64,000 bases of DNA from Pseudomonas peli (GTDB taxonomy: Bacteria; Pseudomonadota; Gammaproteobacteria; Pseudomonadales; Pseudomonadaceae): positions 434,001-498,000 of the forward strand of contig NZ_FMTL01000001.1 in assembly GCF_900099645.1 (NCBI RefSeq), in the 5' to 3' direction. Every line of letters begins with the position of its first letter. Position 1 is the first letter of the stretch. Below the pieces are notes generated by a model, which had not been told where the DNA came from, did not search any database, and was given only the letters and a program-made list of their open reading frames with translations. This document shows, one piece after another, positions 63,901 to 64,000 of this stretch. Made by a program: the position numbers and the translations under genes.

Positions 63901-63967
63901 CCTTCAACCGGACACCCACAGCCAGTGCTTGCCACCTATGCCGGCGGCTCAGGCCAGAACCTTGTAG
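60878..63967 (+). CDS. large GT51/transpeptidase-domain penicillin-binding-like protein
   Basis: A 1029-aa inner-membrane protein. One N-terminal membrane anchor (about residues 32-52) precedes an atypical GT51 glycosyltransferase domain (about 165-320): the catalytic-Glu motif reads IENRKLL (E180) instead of EDRxF, the second motif is GGSTLATQLEKYRHS (from 221), and the second conserved Glu region reads EKLRQMLSASV with Gln. The C-terminal penicillin-binding domain keeps all three motifs: STAK at 511-514, SLN at 615-617 and KTGT at 934-937. The long insertion between SLN and KTGT makes it larger than PBP1a/1b. It is probably a peptidoglycan polymerase or transpeptidase; a pure transpeptidase role is possible. 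Confidence 0.85.
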   Translation: MNMGAPWQLDITTLPAGEPPNRRKRISKVKVTFWLLVLLLCIAAGFWLAEEVRTSRFQAQELSRYAQTLSYQVKPGPSPSIIYPKEGPFDKRQGYTYLPLMLERLGQRNYIVQQQAQFSPALLSYAQRGLFIPYPEKIQSGLRISDCSGTPFYEFRYPQQRYPSFNAIPPLVASSLLFIENRKLLDPEQPLANPAVDWPRFVMAAISQVGKLLDMQDQSAGGSTLATQLEKYRHSPDGLTLSATEKLRQMLSASVRAYQSGPQTLAARENIVRDYLNSVPLSAAPGHGEVHGLADGLRIWFGADFTQVNLLLDPARSPDASLAERGLALRQVLALMIAQRRPSYYLAQGRNDLAELTDSHIRLLAGGGLIDAALRDAALNQSLVYRDWALEPNLQVVDGNKGISVSRARLSAMLNMPLYDLDRLDLSATSTLNNQLQQAASQYLQQLADPEFAGQIGLFGERLLSPEKTADVRYSFTLFERTSNGSVVRVQTDSTDQPFDINEGSKLELGSTAKLRVLATYLEIIAELHQRHAGQSASELRAVNAQDNLTRWAIGYLQSTPNASLPAMLDAALERKYSASPGERFFTGGGIHTFANFRREDNQRIASMREALRESLNLPFIRLMRDLVRYSTYQGPNNSAELLKDDKDPRRQAYLQDFADREGTTFLLRFWRKYQGQPEQQRLDTFLNGLRHTSVRLAAVHRYLMPHADEASFAAFLRKYLPQEKLSDRRIAELYKSYGPGTYSLPDQGYIARVHPLELWLLGYLIEQPQATFSNAVAASQDERQEVYGWLFRSRHKSARDSRIRIMLEVEAFLDIHRRWQNLGYPFAHLVPSLATAIGSSGDRPAALAELVGIIQNDGIRQPTARIDSLHFAADTPYDTLVVRDHAEGKRVMASEVAAALRSALADVVEAGTARRLLGSFTQADGQPLKVGGKTGTGDNRIETVGAGGRVLSSRAMNRTATFVFYLGPRHYGTLTAFVPGRAAESFRFTSALPVQVLKGMAPILLPYLQPDTHSQCLPPMPAAQARTL

Positions 63968-64000
63968 ACCCTGAGCAAAAAACTGTCCGCAATAAAAACG

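Overview
The window is a contiguous piece of a Pseudomonas (Gammaproteobacteria) chromosome, with GC near 60% judged by eye. The long block ispD-ftsB-eno-kdsA-pyrG-tilS-accA-dnaE-rnhB-lpxBA-fabZ-lpxD-skp-bamA-rseP-dxr-cdsA-uppS-frr-pyrH-tsf-rpsB / map-glnD-dapC-dapD has the order I remember from P. aeruginosa PAO1 (PA3633 to PA3666). The later blocks ndvB-dapE-rlmA and fadD1-fadD2-hydrolase-phaJ1-DUF1993 also match Pseudomonas neighbourhoods. These comparisons are from memory, not from a search. I see no tRNA, rRNA, CRISPR array, prophage or intact insertion sequence.

Layout. (1) 22-25752, all on the minus strand: essential envelope and core-metabolism genes. They cover isoprenoid synthesis (ispD, dxr, uppS), lipid A and KDO (lpxA, lpxB, lpxD, kdsA), fatty acids and phospholipids (accA, fabZ, cdsA), outer-membrane assembly (skp, bamA, rseP), nucleotides (pyrG, pyrH), replication and tRNA (dnaE, rnhB, tilS), translation (rpsB, tsf, frr), glycolysis (eno) and division (ftsB). 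Many boundaries overlap by 1-4 nt, and intrinsic terminators divide the run into transcription units. (2) 26038-33968, plus strand: map, glnD, dapC, an ArsC/Spx-like gene, dapD, then the csdA-csdE sulfur-transfer pair. (3) 33947-35646, minus strand: an orphan solute-binding protein and tcdA. (4) 35897-41063, plus strand: an NdvB-type glucan synthase, dapE, rlmA and a small unknown gene. dapE and rlmA are separated by a 143-bp MITE-like insertion. (5) 41156-47989: two acyl-CoA synthetases, an orphan binding protein, a lipase-like hydrolase, phaJ1 and a DUF1993 gene. (6) 48003-52563: a hydrolase and the divergent metE/metR pair. (7) 52674-63967: a bestrophin-like channel, a TetR-MFP-RND efflux operon, a GST, a small cupin, a methyltransferase and a large GT51/transpeptidase protein.

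Starts were moved inward from the longest ORF wherever a Shine-Dalgarno sequence, a 4-nt overlap or the family N-terminus supported it (ftsB, eno, accA, dnaE, lpxA, skp, bamA, dxr, frr, pyrH, tsf, rpsB, dapC, csdA, fadD1, metR and others).

Most of the window is ordinary conserved chromosome and I did not find a clearly new multi-gene system. The best leads are: the MITE-like element, whose removal restores an overlapping dapE/rlmA pair; the RND pump with a changed proton-relay triad and a paired operator; the large penicillin-binding-like protein with an atypical GT51 domain and a well-placed upstream ORF; and several leader or attenuator structures.
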